39,016 nt of DNA from Phycisphaerales bacterium. Lineage in GTDB: Bacteria > Planctomycetota > Phycisphaerae > Phycisphaerales > SM1A02. The stretch spans positions 56,627 through 95,642 of the forward strand of contig JABABM010000007.1 in the NCBI GenBank assembly GCA_014238205.1, written 5' to 3'. Shown here piece by piece: positions 1-7,819 of this stretch. The translations under genes were made by a program, and so were the position numbers. How positions within the stretch are numbered: the first letter of the stretch is position 1; every line of letters begins with the position of its first letter. The notes beneath the pieces were generated by a model. That model was not told the origin of the DNA and made no database searches. It was given only the letters and a program-made list of their open reading frames with translations.

Positions 1-259
1 GGTACCACTGTTCCCAACTGTCGATCGTGCCGACGAAGGGAAGTGTCAGTTGGAGGCGGTCGATGACCTGGGCCTCGGACTGGTACTGGCTCCATTCCTG
101 TCGACTGATTGATCGGCCGTCGACGGTCGCGACGATTGATCGGTTGAGTCCCATGTTCGAAACAAGCGAGGGGATTTCCGGCATGAGGAAGATGACCATC
201 AGGCCGGATCCGAAGACTGCCAGGAGCCACTTGTTGTACTTGCGGAAGAACTTGTTCAT
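1..259 (-). CDS. N-terminal part of a membrane-anchored SurA/PpiD-like protein (partial)
   Basis: The reading frame opens with ATG at 259 and runs left off the window, so only the first 86 residues are present. They show a short basic start (MNKFFRKYNK), one hydrophobic segment at about residues 11-28, then an extracytoplasmic part with the pattern IVATVDGRSISRQEW at about 42-56. A single N-terminal anchor followed by 'V..V.G..I...E' is how SurA_N/PpiD-type periplasmic chaperones and peptidyl-prolyl isomerases begin. No PPIase domain is visible because the gene is cut. It lies downstream of rpsD in the same direction, about 97 bases away. No clear Shine-Dalgarno precedes the ATG. The CDS is fairly sure; the product is a family-level guess. 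Confidence 0.6.
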   Translation of the reverse strand, partial: MNKFFRKYNKWLLAVFGSGLMVIFLMPEIPSLVSNMGLNRSIVATVDGRSISRQEWSQYQSEAQVIDRLQLTLPFVGTIDSWEQWY

Positions 260-269
260 CGATTGGGAA

Positions 270-296
270 CTGGTTCTGGGAGCATGCCTGAACCAG
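270..296. repeat. Inverted repeat between rpsD and the SurA-like gene
   Basis: CTGGTTC at 270-276 and GAACCAG at 290-296 form a perfect 7-bp stem with a 13-nt loop, in the short gap between rpsD and the next minus-strand gene. A second small stem (GGGTG/CACCC) follows at about 296-310. No T-run follows on either strand, so it is not a convincing rho-independent terminator. It could be an mRNA processing or rho-dependent element. Confidence 0.3.
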
Positions 297-356
297 GGTG
301 ACCTCCACCCTCTTCATATCCCCCGGCGAACCGGTGGGCTCGAGACCAACGAGGAA

Positions 357-956
357 TCAGCGATAGAACTCGACGATGAGGTTGGTATTCACGTCGAAGG
401 GAATCTGGTCTGGTAGTGGCGTTGAAACAACCCTTGCTGAAAGTTCAGCGGGGTTGAGTTCAAGCCATTCGGGAACGATGTGGCCAGCCAGTGATTCCAT
501 GTTTTCTCGAATCACGTTCTGGATGTTGTCCTTGAAGGTAATGACGTCGCCGATCTTGATCGGAATGCTCGGCTTGCTGGCCTTCCTTCCGTTGACCAGG
601 ACGTGTCCGTGGCTGACGACCTGCCGTGCTGCCCAGATCGTGCGGACGAAACCACTTCGGCGAACGATGTTGTCGAGCCGGGCTTCAAGCAACTGGAGAA
701 GGACATCGCCGGTATTACCCTTGCGGCGACCTGCTTCGGCGACGTATCGCCTGAACTGCTTCTCCATGATGTTGTAGTGGTAACGGAGTTTCTGTTTCTC
801 CGTCAGGCGGATTCCATAATCCTTCGGACGCCGACCGCGATAGCCATGCTGCCCAGGCGCATTGAGTTGCCGCCTTGCAGTGTGCTTCGGGATATCCGCG
901 ATGGGTACACCCACGCGGCGGGACAACTTCACCTTGGGACCTAGATACCTGGCCAC
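357..956 (-). CDS. rpsD: 30S ribosomal protein S4
   Basis: This is the 199-residue primary 16S rRNA-binding protein S4, which nucleates assembly of the small subunit body. The start is the canonical MARYLGPK, the N-terminal half has the expected LTEKQKLRYHY-type motif, and the S4 RNA-binding domain lies at about residues 90-155 (RLDNIVRRSGF, then VSHGHVLVNGRK). The N-terminus lacks the four zinc-ligand cysteines, so it is the C-minus form. The start codon is GTG at 956, preceded by AGGAG with a 7-nt spacer. The gene stands apart from other ribosomal protein genes, downstream of purF, and has its own promoter candidate at 1015-1043. Length and motifs are standard. Confidence 0.97.
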   Translation of the reverse strand: MARYLGPKVKLSRRVGVPIADIPKHTARRQLNAPGQHGYRGRRPKDYGIRLTEKQKLRYHYNIMEKQFRRYVAEAGRRKGNTGDVLLQLLEARLDNIVRRSGFVRTIWAARQVVSHGHVLVNGRKASKPSIPIKIGDVITFKDNIQNVIRENMESLAGHIVPEWLELNPAELSARVVSTPLPDQIPFDVNTNLIVEFYR

Positions 957-1014
957 GGAGGATCTCCTGAAAAAACAAGGCCGCCCCTCGACAAGGGAAC
1001 GGGCCGAGCGGGGT

Positions 1015-1043
1015 ATTTGACCCGTTTTTCACCCTCCAGTCAA
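1015..1043 (-). promoter_or_regulatory. Candidate sigma70-type promoter of rpsD
   Basis: On the minus strand TTGACT (1043-1038) is followed after exactly 17 nt by TCAAAT (1020-1015). It lies in the purF-rpsD gap and would give a leader of about 50 nt ending in the AGGAG of rpsD. The -35 is a 5/6 match and the -10 a 4/6 match to consensus. The leader is G/C-rich and could fold, but I cannot identify an S4-type autoregulatory pseudoknot. Confidence 0.45.
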
Positions 1044-1096
1044 GGCAAGCAGGAGGCTTTCACCCCCCGGGAGACCACTGCATGGCCTTGAAAGAG

Positions 1097-3010
1097 TCAA
1101 TAGGCGCGTTGGTCGAGTCCTGCACGCCAGTTCAGGTAGGACCTGTTCAGGACATCCAGGCCTCCTGGGGTCGGATATTCGCCTGTGAAGTACCAGTCAC
1201 CGGTGTATTCGGGCATGGAGGAACGGAGCCCCTCAAGGTCCTGGTAGATGATCTGCAGGTCCCCGTTCCACTCGACATCCTTGGGGCGGACAAGTTGGGC
1301 AATCTTGCCCGAGAGCGTCTCCAGGTCGAAACTGTCATAGATTCGCCGGACATGGTTGACCATGCTGGCAGGGGGGGTGCCTGCCTGGGCCTTGCAATCG
1401 TGCTCGATGGCTTCAAGGAGGTCGGATTTTCCATGGTCCTCAAGGAGGGCGACTGCAGCCTGGAAGGCGATGAACCGGTTGAGGTGGCTCATGTCGATCC
1501 CATAGCAGTCCGGGTACATGATCGGAGGAGCGGATGAAACGACGACGATCTTGCGTGGATTGAGCCTGCTGAGAATCGTGATGATCGATTCCCGCAGGGT
1601 CGTTCCTCGCACGATTGAATCGTCAAGTACGACAAGCGTGTCCTCTGGCTTGACGACATTTCTCGTGATGTCGTAGATATGCATGACGAGGTCCCGCCGT
1701 GCGGAATCATGCGTGATGAAGGTACGAAGCCTCTGGTCCTTGTGTGCGATCTTCTCGGCGCGGACCTGGCTTGCATTCATTCGGTGAAATGCTTCCTTGT
1801 CAGGTGCACCGGCCTCGATGCTGGCCCAGAAAGCTTCGGCATGGGCTTTCCGAACCTGCCTCTGGGTTTCACCAACGAGGCCCAGGAATGCAGTCTCGGC
1901 TGTGTTTGGAATGAACGAGAAGACGGCGTTTTCGATGTCATGGTCGATGGCTTCGAGGGTGCGTTCAGCCAGGTTTCTTCCAAGTTGCTTGCGTTCGTTG
2001 TAGATGTCCGGGTCGTTTCCGCGGCTGAAGTAGATGCGTTCAAAGGTGCACTGCCTCAGGGGAAGCGGGTCGATGAAGGGGACATGGGACGTCCGACCAT
2101 CCTGCTTGATGACGAGTACATGCCCGGGCTCGACCGGCTTGATGTCCTCGGGCTCGGCATCGAAGACGCTCATCAGCGGAGGCCGCTCGGATGCAGCCGC
2201 GATCACGTCCTCGTCCTCGTAGTAGAAGAGTGGTCGGATGCCGGCGGGGTCACGGCAGGTGAAGGCATCACCATTGCCCAGGAGCCCGGTGAAGGCATAC
2301 CCCCCGTCCCAGTTCTCAGATGCGCGTGACAGGATCTTCCCAATGTCGAGGTCGCTTGAAATGGCCTGCGCCAATTCCCGACCCTCCAGCTGCAGAAAGG
2401 ACTCGGGCCCCATCGTCGTTCGAAGATGACGATGTTCAAGATCGAGGAAATACCCGATGCGTTCAAGAACGACCTGGGTATCCGAATCTCCAACGGGACT
2501 GAGTCCGTACTCGACGAGTTGATCGAAGAGTTCACGGGAGTTGGTCATGTTGAAGTTGCCCGCAAGGGCGAGATTCCTGCTGGCCGTATTGTTCCTTCGA
2601 ATCAACGGGTGGCAGTTTGCAGTCGTGTTGCCTGCATGGGTTCCATATCGCAGGTGCCCGATGTAGACCTCGCCGAGATATCTGCAGCGGTGCTTCAGGG
2701 TCTTGAAGTTCGTGCTGCCGTTCTTCAGTTGAATCGATTCGAGGTCGCGTTGCACCGTATCGAAGATGCGTTCAATGGCGTTGTGCCGAGTTGATCGCAG
2801 TCGCCGCATGAAGGAGACGCCTGGTGGCATGTCGTGCTTTACGACGGCGATGCCTGCGCCATCCTGTCCCCGGTTGTGCTGTTTTTCCATGAGCAGGTGC
2901 AGGCGGCGCACGCCCCAACTCGGATCGCCGTAGCGTTCAGCGAAGTAGCTCAGGGGCTGCTTGAGTCGGACAAGTGCAAGGCCGCACTCGTGCCCGATTG
3001 AGTCGCTCAT
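1097..3010 (-). CDS. purF: Amidophosphoribosyltransferase (long type)
   Basis: Catalyses the first committed step of purine synthesis: PRPP plus glutamine to 5-phosphoribosylamine. The N-terminal Ntn-type glutaminase domain should begin at Cys9 after removal of an 8-residue propeptide (MSDSIGHE|CGLALVRL). Further motifs are QHNRGQDGAGI near residue 45, GHLRYGTHAG near 120 and GDSDTQV near 175. The PRPP-binding loop VVLDDSIVRGTT lies at about 459-470. At 637 residues it is clearly longer than the E. coli enzyme (about 505). The C-terminus carries the extension TGDWYFTGEYPTPGG that I associate with the Bacteroidetes-type PurF. No Shine-Dalgarno precedes the ATG at 3010; a TAGAAT box lies only 10 bases upstream. 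Confidence 0.95.
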   Translation of the reverse strand: MSDSIGHECGLALVRLKQPLSYFAERYGDPSWGVRRLHLLMEKQHNRGQDGAGIAVVKHDMPPGVSFMRRLRSTRHNAIERIFDTVQRDLESIQLKNGSTNFKTLKHRCRYLGEVYIGHLRYGTHAGNTTANCHPLIRRNNTASRNLALAGNFNMTNSRELFDQLVEYGLSPVGDSDTQVVLERIGYFLDLEHRHLRTTMGPESFLQLEGRELAQAISSDLDIGKILSRASENWDGGYAFTGLLGNGDAFTCRDPAGIRPLFYYEDEDVIAAASERPPLMSVFDAEPEDIKPVEPGHVLVIKQDGRTSHVPFIDPLPLRQCTFERIYFSRGNDPDIYNERKQLGRNLAERTLEAIDHDIENAVFSFIPNTAETAFLGLVGETQRQVRKAHAEAFWASIEAGAPDKEAFHRMNASQVRAEKIAHKDQRLRTFITHDSARRDLVMHIYDITRNVVKPEDTLVVLDDSIVRGTTLRESIITILSRLNPRKIVVVSSAPPIMYPDCYGIDMSHLNRFIAFQAAVALLEDHGKSDLLEAIEHDCKAQAGTPPASMVNHVRRIYDSFDLETLSGKIAQLVRPKDVEWNGDLQIIYQDLEGLRSSMPEYTGDWYFTGEYPTPGGLDVLNRSYLNWRAGLDQRAY

Positions 3011-3019
3011 GGGGTGGGC

Positions 3020-3025
3020 ATTCTA
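3020..3025 (-). promoter_or_regulatory. TAGAAT -10-like box just upstream of purF
   Basis: TAGAAT on the minus strand (3025-3020) is a 5/6 match to the -10 consensus and ends 9 bases before the purF ATG. Transcription starting about 7 nt downstream would give a leader of only 2-4 nt, which fits the absence of a Shine-Dalgarno sequence. No good -35 lies 16-18 nt upstream. The same hexamer occurs before ppdK and acpP. Confidence 0.35.
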
Positions 3026-3089
3026 TCCAGTGGTTTGCGACACCGCGAGTATACGGAACCGGTCGCGTGGTTCCAGACCGGGGAATCGA

Positions 3090-4499
3090 TCAAAGCGTTG
3101 CCGTATTCTTCGTCGTCGAGCAACCTGCCCGGTTCCATGCCGCCATGCCTCCAAGCTGGTCCAGCACCTCTACCCCGGCCTGTTCGAGCAGGCTGGCTGC
3201 GATCGCTGATCGGTATCCGCCTCCACACACGGTCACGACGGGGCCCTTGTTCTTCAGATCATCGATGTTGGCAGTGAGATCCTGAAGGACCATGTGATGG
3301 GCAGCTGGAATATGTCCATTCTCCCATTCCCGATTGGTCCGGACATCCAGGACATGGAGTTCTTCCCCGGAAGCGATTCGTTCCTGGAGTTCACTTGAGG
3401 GAATGACTTCGTGCTGTGCAACCGGCAGCCCGGCCTTGGCCCAGGCCTTCATGCCACCGGTGAGATGGCCTGCAATGTTGTCCAGTCCGACCCGGACAAG
3501 TCCACGGACCGCCTGCTCGATGTCCTGGATCGAAGTGCCCAGCAGGAGCAGGGGTGTTTCCGGCGGAAGCATCCAGGCAGCCCAGGTCGAGAAACTCCTG
3601 CCACCGCCTATGCAGATCGAGCCGGGGACATGTCCACGACCAAAGTCGGTCTGGTTTCGCAGGTCGATGATGATTCCTGCCTGGCTGAAGTCACGTGCGT
3701 CTTCTGGTGTGATTGATGGTCCGGCTGAAAGTTGCCCAAGAAGAGCAGGGCCCGTGCTGTTGAGTTGCTTCATGCGGGTGTAGTACTCGGGCCGGGGAGG
3801 AAGATTGGAGAGGATCTTCTCGACAAAGGCGTCTTCCGTGAGTCCAGGGTCGAGCATGGGATTGGCAATTCGTTCATACCCGAGGGTCGACATGGGCCGT
3901 CCGCTCATTCCCGCGCCGCACATCGAACCCGCGCCATGGCCCGGGTGGATTTCCATCGAATCTGGAAGTCCATCGAGTGCTCGAACACTTGCATGGAGTT
4001 TTCGCGCAAGCCCGTCCGTTTCAGCCTTGCCGAGGAGATCCGGTCGGCCGAGCGAACCTACGAACAGGAAGTCGCCGGAGAGCATCGCCATGGGCGTGTC
4101 CGCACTCCGCTGGAGGTCGTACACGAGAAAGGACATGTGTTCCGGGGTGTGCCCCGGGGTATGGTGTGCGACGAGTTTGACGTTCCCGATGTCGATGGAA
4201 TCACCGTCATTCAACCTCGTTCGAGGGAACTGGATTTCAAACAGTTCACCTTCGTCGAAACCCGAGAGGCAGAGTTCGGCACCGGTCTTCTCCGCCAGTT
4301 CGCGTGCTCCGGATGCGAAGTCGGCATGAATGTGCGTTTCAAGCACATGTGAAATGGTGACACCCTTCCGCTGGGCATAATCGAGGTAGACATCGATGTC
4401 ACGCATCGGGTCGATGACGGCGATGGTGCCTGCACCTTGGCAGCCGATGCAGTAGGAATACTGTGAGAGCCCGGGTTCTTCTAAGCGTTCAAAGATCAT
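3090..4499 (-). CDS. Metallo-beta-lactamase-fold hydrolase with two rhodanese domains (persulfide dioxygenase/sulfurtransferase-like)
   Basis: A 469-residue cytoplasmic protein with an MBL-fold domain (about 1-240) followed by two rhodanese modules (about 265-355 and 370-469). The metal motif is THIHADF at 55-61 (His56, His58, Asp60); later ligands are in AHHTPGHTPEH and HPGHGAG. Such MBL-rhodanese fusions belong to the ETHE1/CstB-type persulfide dioxygenase group, which handles glutathione or CoA persulfides in sulfide detoxification. The second rhodanese has the active-site loop C-G-G-G-Y-R-S with Cys425. The first has no cysteine in the corresponding loop and is probably structural. It lies downstream of the small plus-strand gene's divergent start and ends 79 bases before purF begins. 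The precise substrate is not shown by sequence. Confidence 0.88.
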   Translation of the reverse strand: MIFERLEEPGLSQYSYCIGCQGAGTIAVIDPMRDIDVYLDYAQRKGVTISHVLETHIHADFASGARELAEKTGAELCLSGFDEGELFEIQFPRTRLNDGDSIDIGNVKLVAHHTPGHTPEHMSFLVYDLQRSADTPMAMLSGDFLFVGSLGRPDLLGKAETDGLARKLHASVRALDGLPDSMEIHPGHGAGSMCGAGMSGRPMSTLGYERIANPMLDPGLTEDAFVEKILSNLPPRPEYYTRMKQLNSTGPALLGQLSAGPSITPEDARDFSQAGIIIDLRNQTDFGRGHVPGSICIGGGRSFSTWAAWMLPPETPLLLLGTSIQDIEQAVRGLVRVGLDNIAGHLTGGMKAWAKAGLPVAQHEVIPSSELQERIASGEELHVLDVRTNREWENGHIPAAHHMVLQDLTANIDDLKNKGPVVTVCGGGYRSAIAASLLEQAGVEVLDQLGGMAAWNRAGCSTTKNTATL

Positions 4500-4560
4500 T
4501 GGTGTGTCCTGGATGCCTTTCGTGTACAGGGAAGTCTACCCTCGAACAGACCGGGAGCCT

Positions 4561-4881
4561 ATGCTGCAACGCATGGATTCAGCAGGTCATGCCCGGGAGA
4601 TAGAGGCGGCGACGGCGATGTGGCCGGCACTCTGGTCCTTTGCACAGGAATCGCATGCATTGAGTGGACGTGGTGCCGTTCTCATGGAGCGGGAATCACT
4701 CCTCGACCCGGAGAGGGACGGGGGACGCCCGGTCATGAACTACATTGCGGCCGATGACGTGCCGGCTGGAGACGACTTCAGGACGTTGATGCTCAGCCAT
4801 GATCCCAGCAGGCAGGTCGTACTCATCATCGGGGGTGGAGGAGCCGACGAGATCGCCATCGTGGTAGAAGCCGGAAAATGA
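4561..4881 (+). CDS. Small hypothetical protein
   Basis: A 106-residue frame on the plus strand, divergent from the MBL-rhodanese gene and ending 8 bases before the convergent ahcY stop. I chose ATG 4561 because GGGAG precedes it closely. A GTG at 4504 would add 19 residues but lies almost on the divergent gene's start. The protein is soluble, has no signal peptide, and contains an acidic middle and a hydrophobic stretch (VVLIIGGGGADEIAIVV) near the C-terminus. I recognise no family. It fills a space that otherwise has no gene, and no better frame exists on the other strand. Could be a fast-evolving lineage-specific protein. Confidence 0.55.
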   Translation: MLQRMDSAGHAREIEAATAMWPALWSFAQESHALSGRGAVLMERESLLDPERDGGRPVMNYIAADDVPAGDDFRTLMLSHDPSRQVVLIIGGGGADEIAIVVEAGK

Positions 4882-4889
4882 ACGGCTGA

Positions 4890-6392
4890 TCAGTACCTGT
4901 AGTGGTTCGGCTTGTACGGACCCTTGGTATCGACCCCGATGTACTCGGCCTGTTCAGGCGTGAGTTCGGTGAGCTTGATTCCGAGCTGTTCAAGGTGCAG
5001 CCGAGCCACCATCTCGTCCAGGTGCTTGGGCAGGACATGAACGGTGTCAAGTCCATACGCAGCTGCACTGGAATGGAGTTCCATCTGGGCAAGCACCTGG
5101 TTCGTGAATGAGTTGCTCATCACGAAACTCGGGTGACCGGTTGCACAGCCGAGGTTCAGAAGCCGCCCTTCGGCAAGAACAATGATGCTGTGGCCGTCCT
5201 TGAACTTCCATTCGGCAACCTGGGGCTTGATGTCGATCTTGGTCACATCGTCACGGCTTTCGAGGCCTGCCATTTCGATCTCGTTGTCGAAGTGACCGAT
5301 GTTCCCCACGATGGCATTGTGCTTCATGCGAGCCATGTGGTCGGCAGTGATGACATTGAAGTTGCCTGTCGTGGTGACGAAGATGTCACCACGCCCGACG
5401 GCTTCGTCAAGCCGGACAACCTCGTAGCCTTCCATCGCGGCCTGGAGGGCGCAGATGGGATCGATTTCCGTTACGAGAACGCGACAACCCTGCCCACGAA
5501 GTGACTGGCTGCAGCCCTTGCCGACATCCCCATACCCGCAGACGATCGCCGTCTTCCCGGCAAGCATCACATCGGTTGCACGCATGATTCCGTCTACGCA
5601 GGAATGTCGGCATCCGTACAGGTTGTCGAACTTGCTCTTGGTCACGGAGTCGTTCACGTTGATGGCAGGGAAGAGCAGCGTGCCTGCCTCGGCCATCTGG
5701 TAGAGGCGGTGTACACCGGTGGTTGTTTCTTCACTGACTCCCTTGATTGCCTTGGCATAGTCATCCCAGAAGTTGCCACACGCGGTGTGGATGTCCCTGA
5801 GGACCGTCAGAACGCAGCCAAACTCTTCGTTGTCGGCGGATGCCGGATCGGCTGTCTCCCCGGCTCGGTCCAGTTCAGCACCACGATGCACGAGCAGGGT
5901 TGCGTCACCGCCATCATCGAGGATGAGATTCGGCCCGTTGCCATCGCCCCAGTGCAGGGCCTGGAATGTGCACCACCAGTATTCCTCGAGTGTTTCACCT
6001 TTCCAGGCGAACACCGGAATGCCTGCGGGCGCGTCCGCAGTTCCATCGGGACCGACGGCTATGGCAGCTGCGGCATGATCCTGCGTGGAGAAGATGTTGC
6101 AGCTGGCCCAGCGGACTTCAGCCCCAAGATGAACAAGGGTTTCAATCAGCACGGCTGTCTGAATCGTCATGTGCAGTGAGCCGGTGATTCTCGCACCGGT
6201 GAGCGGCTTCGATTCGCCGTACTGGGCTCGCAATGCCATGAGTCCAGGCATCTCATGTTCAGCAAGTTCCATTTCCTTGCGACCGAATGCGACAACGTCC
6301 GGATCCAGCGAATGCACCTTGAAAGGGAGGTCCCCAAGGAGCGGCAGTCCGGTGTTCATGAATGTTTCGGTAGTCGATGCTGTCTGGCTCAC
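4890..6392 (-). CDS. ahcY: Adenosylhomocysteinase
   Basis: Reversibly hydrolyses S-adenosylhomocysteine to adenosine and homocysteine in the activated methyl cycle, as a cytoplasmic NAD-dependent homotetramer. The signature regions are [14 protein letters not shown], the NAD-binding [15 protein letters not shown], the TTTGN motif and the conserved C-terminus KPNHYRY. At about 500 residues it is the longer bacterial type, with the insert around [12 protein letters not shown]. The frame extends to a TTG at 6407. I prefer GTG at 6392 because GGAG lies 9 nt before it, whereas that GGAG would overlap the TTG start. It is monocistronic, with its own promoter candidate (6465-6493). Confidence 0.95.
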   Translation of the reverse strand: MSQTASTTETFMNTGLPLLGDLPFKVHSLDPDVVAFGRKEMELAEHEMPGLMALRAQYGESKPLTGARITGSLHMTIQTAVLIETLVHLGAEVRWASCNIFSTQDHAAAAIAVGPDGTADAPAGIPVFAWKGETLEEYWWCTFQALHWGDGNGPNLILDDGGDATLLVHRGAELDRAGETADPASADNEEFGCVLTVLRDIHTACGNFWDDYAKAIKGVSEETTTGVHRLYQMAEAGTLLFPAINVNDSVTKSKFDNLYGCRHSCVDGIMRATDVMLAGKTAIVCGYGDVGKGCSQSLRGQGCRVLVTEIDPICALQAAMEGYEVVRLDEAVGRGDIFVTTTGNFNVITADHMARMKHNAIVGNIGHFDNEIEMAGLESRDDVTKIDIKPQVAEWKFKDGHSIIVLAEGRLLNLGCATGHPSFVMSNSFTNQVLAQMELHSSAAAYGLDTVHVLPKHLDEMVARLHLEQLGIKLTELTPEQAEYIGVDTKGPYKPNHYRY

Positions 6393-6422
6393 GTTCTGAT
6401 TCTCCAATGAAGGACAAACTTA

Positions 6423-6435
6423 GTTGCACAGCAAC
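6423..6435 (-). repeat. Small hairpin in the ahcY 5' leader
   Basis: GTTGC at 6423-6427 and GCAAC at 6431-6435 form a perfect 5-bp stem with a 3-nt loop between the proposed ahcY promoter and start codon. I looked for the conserved core of SAH and SAM riboswitches, which often precede ahcY, and did not recognise one. Function unknown. Confidence 0.25.
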
Positions 6436-6464
6436 AGCGTGCATCCGTTCATCCAGATATATGG

Positions 6465-6493
6465 ATAATATTGTAAAAACAGGCTTGAATCAA
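6465..6493 (-). promoter_or_regulatory. Candidate promoter of ahcY
   Basis: On the minus strand TTGATT (6493-6488) and TATTAT (6470-6465) are separated by exactly 17 nt, in an A/T-rich island that stands out from the GC-rich surroundings. It would start transcription near 6458 and give a leader of about 65 nt. The divergent atpC promoter must lie in the same gap, but I see no equally good match for it. Confidence 0.45.
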
Positions 6494-6610
6494 GGATATA
6501 GGCACCAAGAGGTCCTCGAATGGGTTCTGCTTCTCGTTACAATCCCACATTACAGGCGATGCAACACGGCCCTTGCAGGCCACTTGTACAGTTCAACTTG
6601 GGGAAATCAG

Positions 6611-7033
6611 GTGAGCACGTCATTCCAATGTTCGATTATCACACCCGAAGCCACTCCATTTGATGGTGAGGTGATCTACGTTCGCTTTCCTGCATGGGAT
6701 GGCCAGTACGGCATGATGGCTGGACTTGCACCCATGCTTTCCCGCCTTGCCCCCGGTGGACTTCGTCTAGACCAACCTGGTGGCAAGAGCGAGTGGTACC
6801 TGGTTGAGGGTGGGTTTGCGCATGTCACGGGAGATCATCTCACTGTGCTTGCCGAGTCCACGACCCTTGCGTCGGACATCGACCTTGCAGATGCTGAACA
6901 GACCCTTGCTGATATTTCCGGTCAGGAACCCACCGAGGACATGGACCGAAACGAGATTTCACGCCGCCAACAGATCGCTCGAGAGCGAGTGCACCTTGCT
7001 CGCCAAGGCGCAGGCCTCACGACCGATCGCTGA
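6611..7033 (+). CDS. atpC: F1-ATP synthase epsilon subunit
   Basis: The 140-residue epsilon subunit of the F1 sector, part of the central stalk and an inhibitor of ATP hydrolysis. The N-terminal beta-sandwich is typical: IITPEATPFDGEV near residue 10, the GQYGMMAGLAPM loop near 35-46, and VEGGFAHVTGDHLTVLAE near 70-87. A helical C-terminal part of about 45 residues follows. The start is GTG 6611, preceded by GGGGAA. The frame extends further upstream, but those residues do not resemble the family. It is unusual that no other atp gene is adjacent: ahcY lies divergently upstream and scpB follows. Confidence 0.9.
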   Translation: MSTSFQCSIITPEATPFDGEVIYVRFPAWDGQYGMMAGLAPMLSRLAPGGLRLDQPGGKSEWYLVEGGFAHVTGDHLTVLAESTTLASDIDLADAEQTLADISGQEPTEDMDRNEISRRQQIARERVHLARQGAGLTTDR

Positions 7034-7090
7034 TCGAGTCGATGTTTCCATCAGATGATGGAACTGTCGATTACGGAAGGAGCACGAGTC

Positions 7091-7780
7091 ATGACAGATA
7101 CGGGTTCAGCAGCCGGCGAATGCACGCTCGAACCCGCGGCTCGGCTTGAAGCCGTTCTCATGACAGCTGATCGTCCGATGAGTGATGCCAAGTTGGGCGA
7201 GGCTGCAGGCATCTCCGATGCCACGTCGGCAACCATTACCACCCTGGTCGCCAGCCTGAATGAAGCCTACGAAGAAAGCAGCCGTGTATTTCGAGTGGTC
7301 CGCGTTGCGAGCGGATGGCAGGTCATGACCATCCCCGAGGCCGCTCCCGTACTGGCACGAATCCTGGATCAGCGAAAGCAGTCCCGTCTCTCTCCAGCCG
7401 CAATGGAGACCTTGTCCATCATTGCCTATCGTCAGCCCGTCATGCGAGCGGAGATCGAGGCTATTCGGGGTGTTGCCTGTGGTGAGGTCCTTCGAAGCCT
7501 GCTTGAACGTCGGATGATCCGTATCGCCGGCAGGGCCGAAGAACTCGGCCGTCCCATGCTGTATGGAACGACAAAGGACTTCCTCCAGGTCTTCGGTCTC
7601 TCCGGCATCGATGACCTCCCCGAGGTCGAAGGATTGCAACGCGGTCACACCAGGACAGGGAAGGTGAAAGCCGAGAAGGCAGATGCCACTCCCGAGCCGG
7701 AGCAGGCTGTTACCGAGGATTCTCACGAACCGGATGAACCCGGCGAGGAGGCCCCGGTGGCAGAGGACGCGACCACCTGA
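7091..7780 (+). CDS. scpB: Segregation and condensation protein B
   Basis: ScpB is the kleisin-interacting winged-helix subunit of the SMC-ScpAB condensin and acts in chromosome compaction and segregation. The two winged-helix domains span about residues 10-165. Family motifs are LEAVLMTADRPMS near the start, SPAAMETLSIIAYRQPVMRAEIEAIRG near 105 (split here by the usual SIIAYRQP core) and GRPMLYGTTKDFLQVFGL near 150. The last 55 residues are an acidic, low-complexity tail. ATG 7091 is chosen because AAGGAG lies 8 nt before it; the frame opens at 7055. Its partner scpA is not in the window. Confidence 0.92.
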   Translation: MTDTGSAAGECTLEPAARLEAVLMTADRPMSDAKLGEAAGISDATSATITTLVASLNEAYEESSRVFRVVRVASGWQVMTIPEAAPVLARILDQRKQSRLSPAAMETLSIIAYRQPVMRAEIEAIRGVACGEVLRSLLERRMIRIAGRAEELGRPMLYGTTKDFLQVFGLSGIDDLPEVEGLQRGHTRTGKVKAEKADATPEPEQAVTEDSHEPDEPGEEAPVAEDATT

Positions 7781-7819
7781 TCCGGTCTCGACTGGTCGTA
7801 CACCCGTGGAGGTGGTGAC

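Noticed and set aside
6393-6610. SAH or SAM riboswitch upstream of ahcY
   Set aside because: I found only a promoter and a 5-bp hairpin; the conserved cores of these riboswitches were not recognised. A covariance-model search would settle it.
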